DNA from: Eikenella glucosivorans
GTDB taxonomy: Bacteria; Pseudomonadota; Gammaproteobacteria; Burkholderiales; Neisseriaceae
Assembly: GCF_016025525.2 (NCBI RefSeq)
Contig: NZ_JACSGR010000005.1
Span: 1-64,000 of the forward strand
Direction of reading: 5' to 3'
Length of the DNA: 64,000 nt
In this document: piece by piece, positions 14,291-21,860 of the stretch
Numbering within the stretch: position 1 is the first letter of the stretch
Layout of the letters: every line of letters begins with the position of its first letter
Notes under the pieces: generated by a model
Database searches by the model: none
Told to the model about the DNA's origin: nothing
Seen by the model: only the letters and a program-made list of their open reading frames with translations
Position numbers and translations under genes: made by a program

Positions 14291-15085
14291 ATGACCACCC
14301 TCGATTACGAAGACAGCCGCACCCTGTGGCAAACCATCCTGGCCGAAACCGCCGAAGCCGCCGAAAGCGAGCCCATGCTGGCCAGCTTCCTGCATCAAAC
14401 CGTATTGCGCCACAGCAGCATCGACCGCGTGCTCGCCTTCCATCTCTCCAGCAAGCTCACCAGCCCCGTGATGGACAGCCGCGCACTCAACGAAATCTTC
14501 TTCCAAGCCCTCAGCAGCGACACCCGTATCTCCAAAGCCATGCAGGCCGACATCATCGCCTACTACGAGCGCGACCCCGCCTGCGACGCCTACTACTTGC
14601 CGCTGCTCTACTACAAAGGCTTCCACGCCGTACAGGCCCACCGCATCAACCACTGGCTGTGGCAGCACGGCCGCAAAACCCTCGCCTACTTCCTGCAAAA
14701 CCGCGCCTCCGAAGTATTCGGCATCGACATCCACCCCGCCGCCCGCTTCGGCCACGGCATCATGCTCGACCACGGCACCGGCCTCGTGGTGGGCGAAACC
14801 GCCGTGCTCGGCAACGACATCTCCATCCTGCACGGCGTCACCCTCGGCGGCTCCGGCAAAGAAGGCGGCGACCGACACCCCAAAATCAACGACGGCGTGA
14901 TGATTGGCGCCAACGCCTCCATCCTCGGCAACATCCGCGTGAACGAATGCGCCAAAGTGGGTGCCGGCAGCGTGGTGGTAAACGACGTGCCCGCCCACAG
15001 CACCGTGGTCGGCGTGCCCGCCCGCGTGATCGGGCAGGGCAACGTGCGCCCCTCCGCCGATATGGACCAAAGCCTAGATGCATAA
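14291..15085 (+). CDS. cysE: Serine O-acetyltransferase
   Basis: CysE acetylates L-serine with acetyl-CoA, the first step of cysteine synthesis, and binds CysK. The 264-residue protein has the N-terminal helical domain and a C-terminal left-handed beta-helix with hexapeptide repeats (DIHPAARFGHGIMLDHGTGLV and so on), including the catalytic His/Asp area HGIMLDHG. The ATG at 14291 follows a DUS by a few bases. The frame upstream only translates uptake sequences. The C-terminal tail is short, ending SADMDQSLDA. It is convergent with clcA. Confidence 0.95.
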   Translation: MTTLDYEDSRTLWQTILAETAEAAESEPMLASFLHQTVLRHSSIDRVLAFHLSSKLTSPVMDSRALNEIFFQALSSDTRISKAMQADIIAYYERDPACDAYYLPLLYYKGFHAVQAHRINHWLWQHGRKTLAYFLQNRASEVFGIDIHPAARFGHGIMLDHGTGLVVGETAVLGNDISILHGVTLGGSGKEGGDRHPKINDGVMIGANASILGNIRVNECAKVGAGSVVVNDVPAHSTVVGVPARVIGQGNVRPSADMDQSLDA

Positions 15086-15100
15086 GGGCTGTGGTATCAA

Positions 15101-15174
15101 GGCTACCTGAAAAGGGCTAGAAGGCAAAACGGAGGATTTCATTCCTTTTGCCTTCTAGCCCTTTTCAGGTAGCC
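15101..15174. terminator. 29-bp perfect inverted repeat between cysE and clcA
   Basis: The arms 15101-15129 and 15146-15174 are perfectly complementary, starting with a DUS and extended inward by GGGCTAGAAGGCAAAA. The loop is 16 bases. It is bidirectional between convergent genes and is the longest such hairpin noticed here. Confidence 0.85.
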
Positions 15175-15181
15175 CCTACCC

Positions 15182-16618
15182 CTATTTCTCTACCGGCGGC
15201 AACGTTGCTGCTTCTGCCATGCCCTTTTCTTGCTCCACCCTATCAGACTGTTTCTGCTGCAATTCCTCGCGAAGCCGCTGGCGGAAGCGCCCTGCTGCAA
15301 AGTGGTAGAATGGCTGCGGGCAGAACTGCCGCGCAATGATCGATGCCGCAATCGACGACACCAGCATCCAAAAGAGTAGCGACTGACTGCCTGTCATTTC
15401 CATCACAATCACACTGGCCGTGAGCGGCGCCTGCGTGGCTGCCGCCAAAAATGCCGCCATACACAACAACGCCAAAATCGCCACCGGCGCCGTATCGCCG
15501 CCAATTTGCGCGATATGCACGCCCAACACCGCACCGATGGCCAGCGACGGCGTGAAAATCCCACCTGGAATGCCCGCCCAATATGACAGCACCGTAGCCG
15601 CCCATTTCGCTCCGGCCAGGCCGGGCGTTAAATCAGTGTGCCCATGCAGCGAAGCGGCCGCGATATCGTAGCCCGTGCCATAAGTTTGGCCGTTAAACAA
15701 CACGCCTAGCGCCGCCAGCATCAGGCCGAAAATGCCTGCCAGCCAAATCGGGTGCCGCCGCATCCAATTGCGCCATTTCGGCAGCGCCAGCCATGTTGCC
15801 CCCTTGCTCAAAAAGCGGGCAAACAAACCGCCCGCCACGCCGCATACCGCCGCGCACAACAGCGCCCACGGCAACATATTTTCCACCGGTTGCCCGGCAT
15901 TAAAGCCCTGAAAATAAGTGCTGTTCCCCTCAATCGCCACCAAGAAGAAACCCGAAGCCAGCACACCGATGAAAATCTGCCGCTCCCAATGCAGCGATAC
16001 CGAGCGGCCCAGCTCCTCAATCGCAAAAATCACCCCGGCCAGCGGCGCATTAAACGCTGCGGCCAAACCGCCGGCAGCGCCAGCCGCCAGCAGTTCCTTC
16101 TCCTGCAGGCGTTTGAAGGCCAGATTATAGTGTTTGCACCAACTGCCCCAGGCCAGCATCACTGCCGCGCCCACCTGCACCGACGGCCCTTCACGCCCGA
16201 TGGAAGCGCCGGCCAACATGCCCAAGAAGGTGAGCGGGATTTTTAAGATCGTTCGCCCCAGTGCCACCAAACGGTTGCCGCCTTTCACCTTCGGCATCGA
16301 CAACGTGGCCAGCACTTGGGGAATACCGCTGCCTGCCGTATAAGGCGCATAGCGGCGCGTCAGCCACACAATCAGCATCAGCCCCAAAGGCAGCACCGCA
16401 AACGCCGCCAGAGGATATTGCCGCGACCACTCCCGATTCAGCTCCAACGCATAATCCGCCAGCTTGGCGAAGCCCAGCGATACCAGTGACACCAGCGCCG
16501 CGCCCACCAGCAAGAGAATCACTGCTGCCGTTTTGCGCGACAGCCGCTGTGTCTGCTTGATTTTATGCGACAAAGCCCTGCCGATTTTGCCGCTCATCCT
16601 GATGCCTAATCGTTTCAT
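15182..16618 (-). CDS. clcA: ClC-family chloride channel / H+-Cl- antiporter
   Basis: The 478-residue membrane protein has the three anion-selectivity signatures: GSGIP (96-100), GREGP (141-145, with the gating Glu143) and GIPGGIFTPSLA. The acidic pair at 201-202 (AIEELGRS) matches the internal proton glutamate of E. coli ClcA, so an exchanger rather than a passive channel is likely. Such antiporters help with extreme acid exposure by moving charge. A CBS domain is absent, as in ClcA. The first 25 residues form a basic cytoplasmic N-terminus. Confidence 0.9.
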   Translation of the reverse strand: MKRLGIRMSGKIGRALSHKIKQTQRLSRKTAAVILLLVGAALVSLVSLGFAKLADYALELNREWSRQYPLAAFAVLPLGLMLIVWLTRRYAPYTAGSGIPQVLATLSMPKVKGGNRLVALGRTILKIPLTFLGMLAGASIGREGPSVQVGAAVMLAWGSWCKHYNLAFKRLQEKELLAAGAAGGLAAAFNAPLAGVIFAIEELGRSVSLHWERQIFIGVLASGFFLVAIEGNSTYFQGFNAGQPVENMLPWALLCAAVCGVAGGLFARFLSKGATWLALPKWRNWMRRHPIWLAGIFGLMLAALGVLFNGQTYGTGYDIAAASLHGHTDLTPGLAGAKWAATVLSYWAGIPGGIFTPSLAIGAVLGVHIAQIGGDTAPVAILALLCMAAFLAAATQAPLTASVIVMEMTGSQSLLFWMLVSSIAASIIARQFCPQPFYHFAAGRFRQRLREELQQKQSDRVEQEKGMAEAATLPPVEK

Positions 16619-16898
16619 ACTGTTTCAATCCGGTGCGCTTCGGAAATATTTTTGCCTTCAGCAAATTGACGAATATTCCGAACCGCAATAAATGGTAAAG
16701 TTACACAAATATTTCTTTGCATATTATAGCAAACCGTATTCCAACGGTAAGCTGCCATACTGCCCTCCTTTGCCGGCGCCCGATGTGGGCAAATAAAATT
16801 CCCAATATCTCAACCCGCTTGGCGATATTTTGAATTTTGGCATACAAAACACCTTGCCTTTTACACACGTTTCCTATATCATCCGCCGTTCCGAATTC
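16619..16898. other. Divergent region clcA / tRNA-Ser
   Basis: No gene is supported. It is AT-richer than neighbours. A TATATC box about 16875-16880 may be the -10 for tRNA-Ser. Confidence 0.4.
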
Positions 16899-16992
16899 GG
16901 AGTAGTGGCTGAGAGGCTGAAGGCACACCCCTGCTAAGGGTGCATATGGGCTAAAACCTGTATCGAGGGTTCGAATCCCTCCTACTCCGCCA
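16899..16992 (+). tRNA. tRNA-Ser (GCT)
   Basis: The acceptor GGAGTAG pairs with CTACTCC, the anticodon stem CACCC/GGGTG carries loop CTGCTAA (anticodon GCT, 16933-16935), a long class II variable arm is present, the T arm is GAGGG/CCCTC, the discriminator is G and CCA is encoded. It reads AGC/AGT serine codons. Confidence 0.95.
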
Positions 16993-16998
16993 ATATTC

Positions 16999-17031
16999 AA
17001 ACTCCCCGGTTTCCAGCCGGGGAGTTTGTTT
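16999..17031 (+). terminator. Terminator of tRNA-Ser
   Basis: AAACTCCCCGG (16999-17009) pairs with CCGGGGAGTTT (17017-17027), followed by a T-rich run, 7 bases after the encoded CCA. Confidence 0.85.
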
Positions 17032-17195
17032 TGGGCGACGATTAAAGGCTACCTGAAAATCATGTTGCCAAGTTAAAGCCGCTTGTGCAGTGATAGCCTC
17101 GAACTGCTTTCTATTTTCAGGTAGCCTGTGTTGTGGAAAGCAATAGCAGTGTTTGCAATGTTTCTAGGGAAATACTGAAGTGTCATCCCCCCCTA

Positions 17196-17382
17196 GTTTG
17201 CCACTTGTTCAAAGGCCGGAAAACCACCGACAGGTGCGACTATCTTTTTGTTGCCATCGACGACTTTTCAAATAGAGAGACATGCCGCTATCCTGCCGGA
17301 CAAAACAGCAGGCAATGCCATCCGATTGATGCACTTCAGAAAAGCGGCTTTGGCCTGCAATTCTTTCAAGATTTTGAGCTAG
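17196..17382 (+). pseudogene. IS481-type transposase (integrase core) remnant
   Basis: One frame reads FKGRKTTDRCDYLFVAIDDFS, the start of the DDE integrase core that carries the first catalytic Asp in IS481-like elements. Shortly after, about 17275-17284, the continuation AAILPDKTAG is in a different frame, so a frameshift has occurred. That frame then ends at a stop at 17380-17382. Both ends of the gene, its terminal repeats and the rest of the DDE triad are missing, so it is a dead fragment between tRNA-Ser and the YhbP-like gene. The family call rests on the YLFVAIDDFS and ILPDKT signatures only. Confidence 0.6.
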
Positions 17383-17483
17383 TCAGTAAATTGTATTGTT
17401 TGTTGGATGGTGTTCATGCGTTGTCTTGAAACAGGTAGCATCTTGTATTTTAAAGGAGGCAGAAGCTCAGTAATTTGGGTGGA

Positions 17484-17927
17484 TCAGTGATTTCCTTCAT
17501 CGCGCCGCCAATGAGTTTTATGGGCGAAGATGGGGCGGTTGCTGGTGTGTTTGATGTGCTCGAGACTGAGCTGCCAGATGTCGCTGGGGAAGACTTTGGC
17601 CACGGGGTGGGCTTGGGTGTAGAGCTCGAGCGCGGCGCGGCGGGCAGCAGGCTCGGCGAGGCATTCGGCGCGGGCGGCAAATTGGATGCCGCAGATGTCT
17701 CGGATGCGTGCGGGCTGGCCGGCTATGGTGCCGGCGATGTGCGGGTTGAGCAGCATGAGGCGGCCGTGGCGGGTGGTTTTGCCGGTGAGTACGATGAGGC
17801 GGGCGGCGGCTTCCTCGAATACGTAGAAGCAGCTGGCGCTCCACAACTCGCTGCCATGGCAGGCGGCGAGGCTGACAACGTGGTGTTCGGCGAGGAAGGT
17901 GCGGATGTTGGCGGGCAGGGGAGGCAT
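17484..17927 (-). CDS. YhbP-like (UPF0306) pyridoxamine-phosphate-oxidase-fold protein
   Basis: The 147-residue protein has the split-barrel FMN-binding look of the PNPOx-like superfamily and follows E. coli YhbP closely in layout: HVVSLAACHGSELWSASCFYVF, LTGKTTRHGRLM, VAGTI/IAGQPARIRDICGIQFAAR and a C-terminal LEHIKHTSN..FAHKTHW. The biochemical role of YhbP is unknown. The gene is alone, with the transposase remnant beyond its 3' end. No cofactor residue can be claimed with confidence. Confidence 0.8.
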   Translation of the reverse strand: MPPLPANIRTFLAEHHVVSLAACHGSELWSASCFYVFEEAAARLIVLTGKTTRHGRLMLLNPHIAGTIAGQPARIRDICGIQFAARAECLAEPAARRAALELYTQAHPVAKVFPSDIWQLSLEHIKHTSNRPIFAHKTHWRRDEGNH

Positions 17928-18134
17928 GGTGTGGAGCGGTGACGGAGGGTGGAAAGGCTACTTGAAAATGTGTGCTGCGGATGTGGTGCAAACGGTTTTG
18001 CGCAGCGAATGGTAGCAGCCGGGCGGGGAACGGTATAGGGGCTACCTGAAAGTGCAAGCTTCAATGAAGTTAAAACGTGTGCAGTGAGTTTCTGCGAAGC
18101 TTCAGTAAGGTGAGAAATATTGCCCGGCAAACGG

Positions 18135-18174
18135 AAACGGCGTGACAGCTTTCAGGGAGCCTGTCGCGCCGTTT
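18135..18174 (-). terminator. Non-DUS hairpin downstream of DUF554 gene
   Basis: AAACGGCGTGACAG (18135-18148) and CTGTCGCGCCGTTT (18161-18174) are inverted copies with one T/G mismatch, 64 bases beyond the stop of the DUF554 gene read on the minus strand. Confidence 0.5.
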
Positions 18175-18238
18175 GGTTTCGCCGGAGTTTGACGTTTGGC
18201 TGCGAAATGGAAGTTTCAGGTAGCCTTTGCTGTGGCGG

Positions 18239-18967
18239 CTAATGCGCGGCGATATAGCTTGCCCACAGGTAGGAGATGGGCATGATCAGCAGCAGCGAGG
18301 GCAGCATATTCGCCACGGGGAAAGACTTCATGCCGGTGATGCGGAAGCCGGTGGCGAGCATGATCAGCCCGCCGGCGGCGGCGAAATCGGCACGCATTTC
18401 GGGGGTGGTGAGCGGCACGATCAGGGTGGCGAGGAAAAACAGGGAAAGCTGGATGGCCAGCTGCGGCACGGCGATGGCGGATACGGCGTAGCCCAGCGTG
18501 ATGGCGAAGATGCCGGCGGTGAAGAAATCCAAAATGGTTTTGATGTAGAGGATGGAGGGATCGCCGGTCATGCCTTCGTGCATGGAGCCGAATACGCCGG
18601 TGCCGCTGGCGCAGAACAGGACGACGATGGCCACGTATTTATCCAAAAACTCTTCCTGGCTGATGCCTTCTTTGGGCGGGAAGATTTTGTCGATCAGCCC
18701 GCGCGCGCTGCCGGCGGCCTTGCCGATGCCTTTTTCCAAATAGCACAACTCGCCGATCACCAGCCCGAGCACGGCGGCCAGCACCACGGCGGCATAGTAT
18801 TTCACGCCGGGAATGCTCATCACGCCCAAACCGATGGAGGTGAGGCCGAACAGGGGGTTGAGGCTGGCGCGCACGCGTTCGGGCAGTTTCGCGCCAAGGA
18901 ATGCGCCGAGCAGGCCGCCGAGCACGACGGCGCTGCCGTTTACGAATGGGCCGATGGGCATGGTCAT
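18239..18967 (-). CDS. DUF554 membrane protein
   Basis: The 242-residue protein has about seven hydrophobic helices and the DUF554 pattern: IGPFVNGSAVVLGGLLGAFLG at the start, FGLTSIGLGVMSIPG, SGTGVFGSMHEGMTGDPSILYIKTILDFF in the middle and ATGFRITGMKSFPVANMLPSLLL at the end. These are putative transporters of unknown substrate. AAAGGAG lies 7 bases before the ATG at 18967. The ATG two codons later (MPIGPF) is also usable. It is followed by a hairpin and preceded by a dispersed intergenic repeat. Confidence 0.85.
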   Translation of the reverse strand: MTMPIGPFVNGSAVVLGGLLGAFLGAKLPERVRASLNPLFGLTSIGLGVMSIPGVKYYAAVVLAAVLGLVIGELCYLEKGIGKAAGSARGLIDKIFPPKEGISQEEFLDKYVAIVVLFCASGTGVFGSMHEGMTGDPSILYIKTILDFFTAGIFAITLGYAVSAIAVPQLAIQLSLFFLATLIVPLTTPEMRADFAAAGGLIMLATGFRITGMKSFPVANMLPSLLLIMPISYLWASYIAAH

Positions 18968-19009
18968 GATAAATCTCCTTTTATGATGAAACCTTTGCAA
19001 ATTCCTCGT

Positions 19010-19126
19010 CTTTGGCACATTTCTTTGCGATGTGCTTCTCGAACGCTTGCCTACCTGCATGGTATGTCTGCGCGTTCTGCGATGCTATCGCTTCGAACTG
19101 CGCTCAAATCCGAGGTTTTGCCAAGG
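19010..19126 (+). repeat. Dispersed ~115-bp intergenic repeat, copy A
   Basis: Aligned with the reverse complement of 35760-35874 it matches over nearly the full length with scattered substitutions and one 2-base gap. The identical core includes TATGTCTGCGCGTTCTGC. I know of no coding meaning. Confidence 0.75.
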
Positions 19127-19267
19127 TTTCGGTGGTTTGAATTAAGTTAAACCGTTTTTCGGGCAAACCCTGCCCCGGCCGTGCGGCGGCGGTGCGCCGT
19201 CCGGTTGTGTGAAGGGAAGGGGGAATGCCTTGCGGCTGTGTGGATTGGGTGCGGCTGGGTTGCTATT

Positions 19268-19305
19268 TTTCAGGTAGCCTGCATACGGCTTTGGGCTACC
19301 TGAAA
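19268..19305 (-). terminator. DUS hairpin after ubiX-like gene
   Basis: TTTCAGGTAGCC (19268-19279) pairs with GGCTACCTGAAA (19294-19305), directly adjoining the stop codon of the ubiX-like gene. Confidence 0.65.
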
Positions 19306-19306
19306 T

Positions 19307-19888
19307 TTATGCGCCTTCCTGTCCGCCGCCCCAGCGCGGCAGGTGCTTAACCGAAATGCCGAACAAATCCAGCGCGCGGCCGACGCTGTGGGTGAGGATG
19401 TCGTCCACCGTTTGCGGGCGGTGGTAGAGCGCGGGCACGGGCGGGAAGATGATGCCGCCCATTTCGGTAACGCGGCGCATGTTGTCGATGTGTGCCAGGT
19501 TCAGCGGCGTTTCGCGTGCCATCAGCACCAGCTTCCTGCGTTCTTTGAGCACCACGTCGGCGGCGCGGGTGAGCAGGTTGTCGCTCAGGCCGTGGGCGAT
19601 GGCGGCCAGGGAACGCATGGAGCAGGGCGCCACCAGCATGCCGAGGGTTTGAAACGAACCGCTGGAAATGGCGGCGCCCAAATCCTGAATCGGGTGTACC
19701 ACGCTGGCCATGGCGAGGATTTCTTCGCGGCTGTAGGGCGTTTCCAGCGAGCGGGTCATTTCCGCGCCTTTGGAGACGACGAGGTGCACTTCCAAATCGG
19801 GCACGGCCTGCAAGAGCTGCAAGGCTTTGTGGCCGTATTGGAAGCCGCTGGCGCCGCTGATGCCGAGGATGATGCGTTGTTTGCCCAT
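19307..19888 (-). CDS. UbiX-like flavin prenyltransferase (decarboxylase subunit B type)
   Basis: The 193-residue flavoprotein makes prenylated FMN, the cofactor of UbiD-type decarboxylases. The UbiX signature GISGASGFQYG is at about 9-19, SSGSFQTLGMLVAPCSM in the middle and RRKLVLMARETPLNLAHIDNM further on. The phrase LQAVPDLEVHLVVSKGAEMTR and the C-terminal RALDLFGISV resemble the B subunit of non-oxidative hydroxyarylic-acid decarboxylases (KpdB/BsdB) more than the ubiquinone-pathway enzyme. It follows the ubiD-like gene by 121 bases on the same strand, with a DUS pair between, so the two work together. Confidence 0.85.
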   Translation of the reverse strand: MGKQRIILGISGASGFQYGHKALQLLQAVPDLEVHLVVSKGAEMTRSLETPYSREEILAMASVVHPIQDLGAAISSGSFQTLGMLVAPCSMRSLAAIAHGLSDNLLTRAADVVLKERRKLVLMARETPLNLAHIDNMRRVTEMGGIIFPPVPALYHRPQTVDDILTHSVGRALDLFGISVKHLPRWGGGQEGA

Positions 19889-19942
19889 GATGGCTCCTTG
19901 GTGGATGGGGTGGTGGCGCGAGGTGCGCCGCTGTTTTTGGTT

Positions 19943-19995
19943 TTTCAGGTAGCCTCAACGCGGCTTGGCCGCAGGGGCTTGAGGCTACCTGAAAA
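19943..19995. repeat. Inverted DUS pair between decarboxylase genes
   Basis: TTTTTCAGGTAGCCTCAA and TTGAGGCTACCTGAAAA are inverted copies flanking about 20 bases. If it terminates, the UbiX-like gene would need its own promoter or read-through. Confidence 0.5.
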
Positions 19996-20009
19996 TCAGC
20001 CTATGCCGT

Positions 20010-21497
20010 TTAAAAATCCGGCAGGAAGCGTTTCACGTCCACTTCCATGAATTTGCAGCGCTGGAAGTGTTCTTTCAGGTGCAGCGGCACGGTGCAGTCG
20101 AAAATGGTTTTGCAAGAGGTGCCTTCCTGAATCAGGCGGTTGCTGAACGCGGGCGATTGCGAGGGGTCGAGCGGATGGCAGCGCACGCCGGGGATGAAGA
20201 TGGTGTCGTTGTCGCCTTGGTAGCGCGTTTGCATGGCCCACAATACGTCGTCGGTGTCGAAAATGTCCACGTCTTCGTCCACCAGGATCACGTGTTTGAG
20301 CTCGGGGAAGGCGGAGAAGGCGAGCAGGGCGGCTTGGCGCTGGCGGCCTTCGTCGGCGGGCGTGGTTTTCTTAAACTGCATCACGGCCAGGAGTTTGCCG
20401 CCGCCGGAAGAATGCGCAAACACGTTTTGTAGGCGGCCGGGCATGGCGCGTTCCACCATGTCCAAAATACTGGCTTCGGTGGGGATGCCGGCCATGTTGA
20501 CGTGCTCTTCACCCGGGCCCATGGTGGTGCGCAGGATCGGGTTTTTGCGGTGGGTAACCGCTTTCACTTTAATCACGGGCAGGGCGGGCTTGGCGTCGCC
20601 GGTATAACCGGGGAATTCGGGCATGGCTTTGCCGGTGTTGCTGTTTTGGTCTTCGCGCACGCGCACATCTGGCAGCAGTTCGCCTTCAATCACTACTTCG
20701 GCATGGGCGATAGCGCGCTCGTTGATGGTGAGGCACTTGGCCATTTCCACGCCGTGGCCGCGCAGGGCGCCGGCAATGCTCAATTCGTCGAAACCCAGCG
20801 GCGTGGTGGGCGGCTCGAAGCAGGCGGCGATTTCGATGGCGGGATCCACGCCGATGCTGATGGAGATCGGCAGCGGTTTGCCGGCGGCTTCGGCCTTTTG
20901 GCGGAAGGCGTCGATGTGGCGGCCGGGGGTGAGCCACATGGAAAGCTCGTCTTTGCCCTGCACGCACAGGCGGTGGATGGTGATGTCGGATTTGCCGGTG
21001 TCGGGGTCGGAAGCGTAGCACAGGCCCATGGTGAAGTAGGGGCCGGCGTCTTCCACGGTGTTGGTGGGCGCGGGCAGTAGGGTGCGCAGGTCGAAACCGG
21101 GATCGCTGGCCAAATGCACAACTTCTTGGCATTGCGGTTTCTGCCCTTCGCCGAGCAGTACGGGCGGGATCGGGTTTTGCACGGAATCTTTGAGCAGGAA
21201 GCCCAGCCGTTCGGGCGGGCAGTTGAGGAACTGGCCGACGCGTTTGCGCGAACCGACCAAGCCGATGGCCACCTGAATGCCGGGATAGCCTTTCACTTTG
21301 TTAAACACCATGGCGGGGCCGTTTTTGCGGGTGGGCCGCTGGCAGGTGCCGCCGGCGCCGACGTAGCGGTACACGCCGGAGAGTTCGGCAATCGGATCGA
21401 CTTCCACATCGGTGGACACCAATTCGCCGGGCAGGGTTTTCAAAAGTTCGAGTGCGGAGCGCAGGTCGTGGACGGGGGATTTTTGCGGGTTCGGCAT
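20010..21497 (-). CDS. UbiD-family prenylated-FMN decarboxylase (subunit C type)
   Basis: The 495-residue enzyme belongs to the UbiD family, with KGYPGIQVAIGLVGSRKRV, SIGVDPAIEIAACF and the signature MPEFPGYTGDAKPALPVIKV. The sequence departs from E. coli UbiD at the catalytic region and in the C-terminal half (MGPGEEHVNMAGIPTEASILDMVERAMPG), and resembles the C subunit of gallate/protocatechuate/4-hydroxybenzoate decarboxylases. It would decarboxylate or carboxylate an aromatic acid using prenyl-FMN from its neighbour. No small D subunit is visible nearby. A role in ubiquinone synthesis cannot be excluded. Confidence 0.8.
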   Translation of the reverse strand: MPNPQKSPVHDLRSALELLKTLPGELVSTDVEVDPIAELSGVYRYVGAGGTCQRPTRKNGPAMVFNKVKGYPGIQVAIGLVGSRKRVGQFLNCPPERLGFLLKDSVQNPIPPVLLGEGQKPQCQEVVHLASDPGFDLRTLLPAPTNTVEDAGPYFTMGLCYASDPDTGKSDITIHRLCVQGKDELSMWLTPGRHIDAFRQKAEAAGKPLPISISIGVDPAIEIAACFEPPTTPLGFDELSIAGALRGHGVEMAKCLTINERAIAHAEVVIEGELLPDVRVREDQNSNTGKAMPEFPGYTGDAKPALPVIKVKAVTHRKNPILRTTMGPGEEHVNMAGIPTEASILDMVERAMPGRLQNVFAHSSGGGKLLAVMQFKKTTPADEGRQRQAALLAFSAFPELKHVILVDEDVDIFDTDDVLWAMQTRYQGDNDTIFIPGVRCHPLDPSQSPAFSNRLIQEGTSCKTIFDCTVPLHLKEHFQRCKFMEVDVKRFLPDF

Positions 21498-21860
21498 TTT
21501 CTACACCTCTCTGTTGCGTTGGGGAAAGTTCTAGATGCGCTTGCAGTATAGGCGGCGCTCGGGCGATAGGAAAATACCGTTTTGTTTGCGCGGGGATACC
21601 AAAAAGATATGGGGGAGGGGCGGATGGTTTGGCTGTGCCGAAATTTAATTTTCAGGTAGCCCGAATGATGTGGGGGCTACCTGAAAAATGGCACCCAGTT
21701 TTCAGGTATAGCGGATTAAATTTAAACCAAGACTGCGTTGCCTCGCCTTGCCGTACTATCTGTACTGTCTGCGGCTTCGTCGCCTTGTCCTGATTTTTGT
21801 TAATTCCCTATAGCTTTGATGCGCGAGGGAGGGGCTACCTGAAAAAGTGGGTGCTGCATA
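21498..21860. other. 363-base intergenic region with a Correia element
   Basis: Contains an inverted DUS pair (about 21651-21688) and a short Correia element (21707-21812). The promoter of the ubiD-like gene should lie in its left part. No gene is supported. Confidence 0.6.
21707..21812. mobile_element. Correia repeat element (CREE/NEMIS), short form
   Basis: It begins TATAGCGGATTAAATTTAAA and ends with AAAATCAGGAC.. in inverse, closing ..GTTAATTCCCTATA, the two terminal inverted repeats of neisserial Correia elements, bounded by TA dinucleotides. The interior GCGGCTTCGTCGCC and TACTATCTGTACTGTC are also typical. At 106 bp it matches the internally deleted size class (full elements are about 155 bp). 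These are non-autonomous MITEs that can carry promoters and RNase III sites. Confidence 0.88.

Larger units (their letters stand above)
18968..19306. other. 339-base intergenic region with dispersed repeat
   Basis: No gene is supported. The left part contains a repeat (19010-19126) similar to one at 35760-35874. The right part holds an inverted DUS pair. The promoter of the DUF554 gene must be here. Confidence 0.55.

Noticed and set aside
16701..17000. Minus-strand frame over tRNA-Ser
   Set aside because: The peptide (GGIRTLDTGFS...) is the reverse strand of the tRNA and not a protein.
17133..17429. A 98-codon frame read as an intact hypothetical gene
   Set aside because: Only its middle resembles a transposase core and the homologous sequence changes frame, so it is listed as a pseudogene fragment instead.
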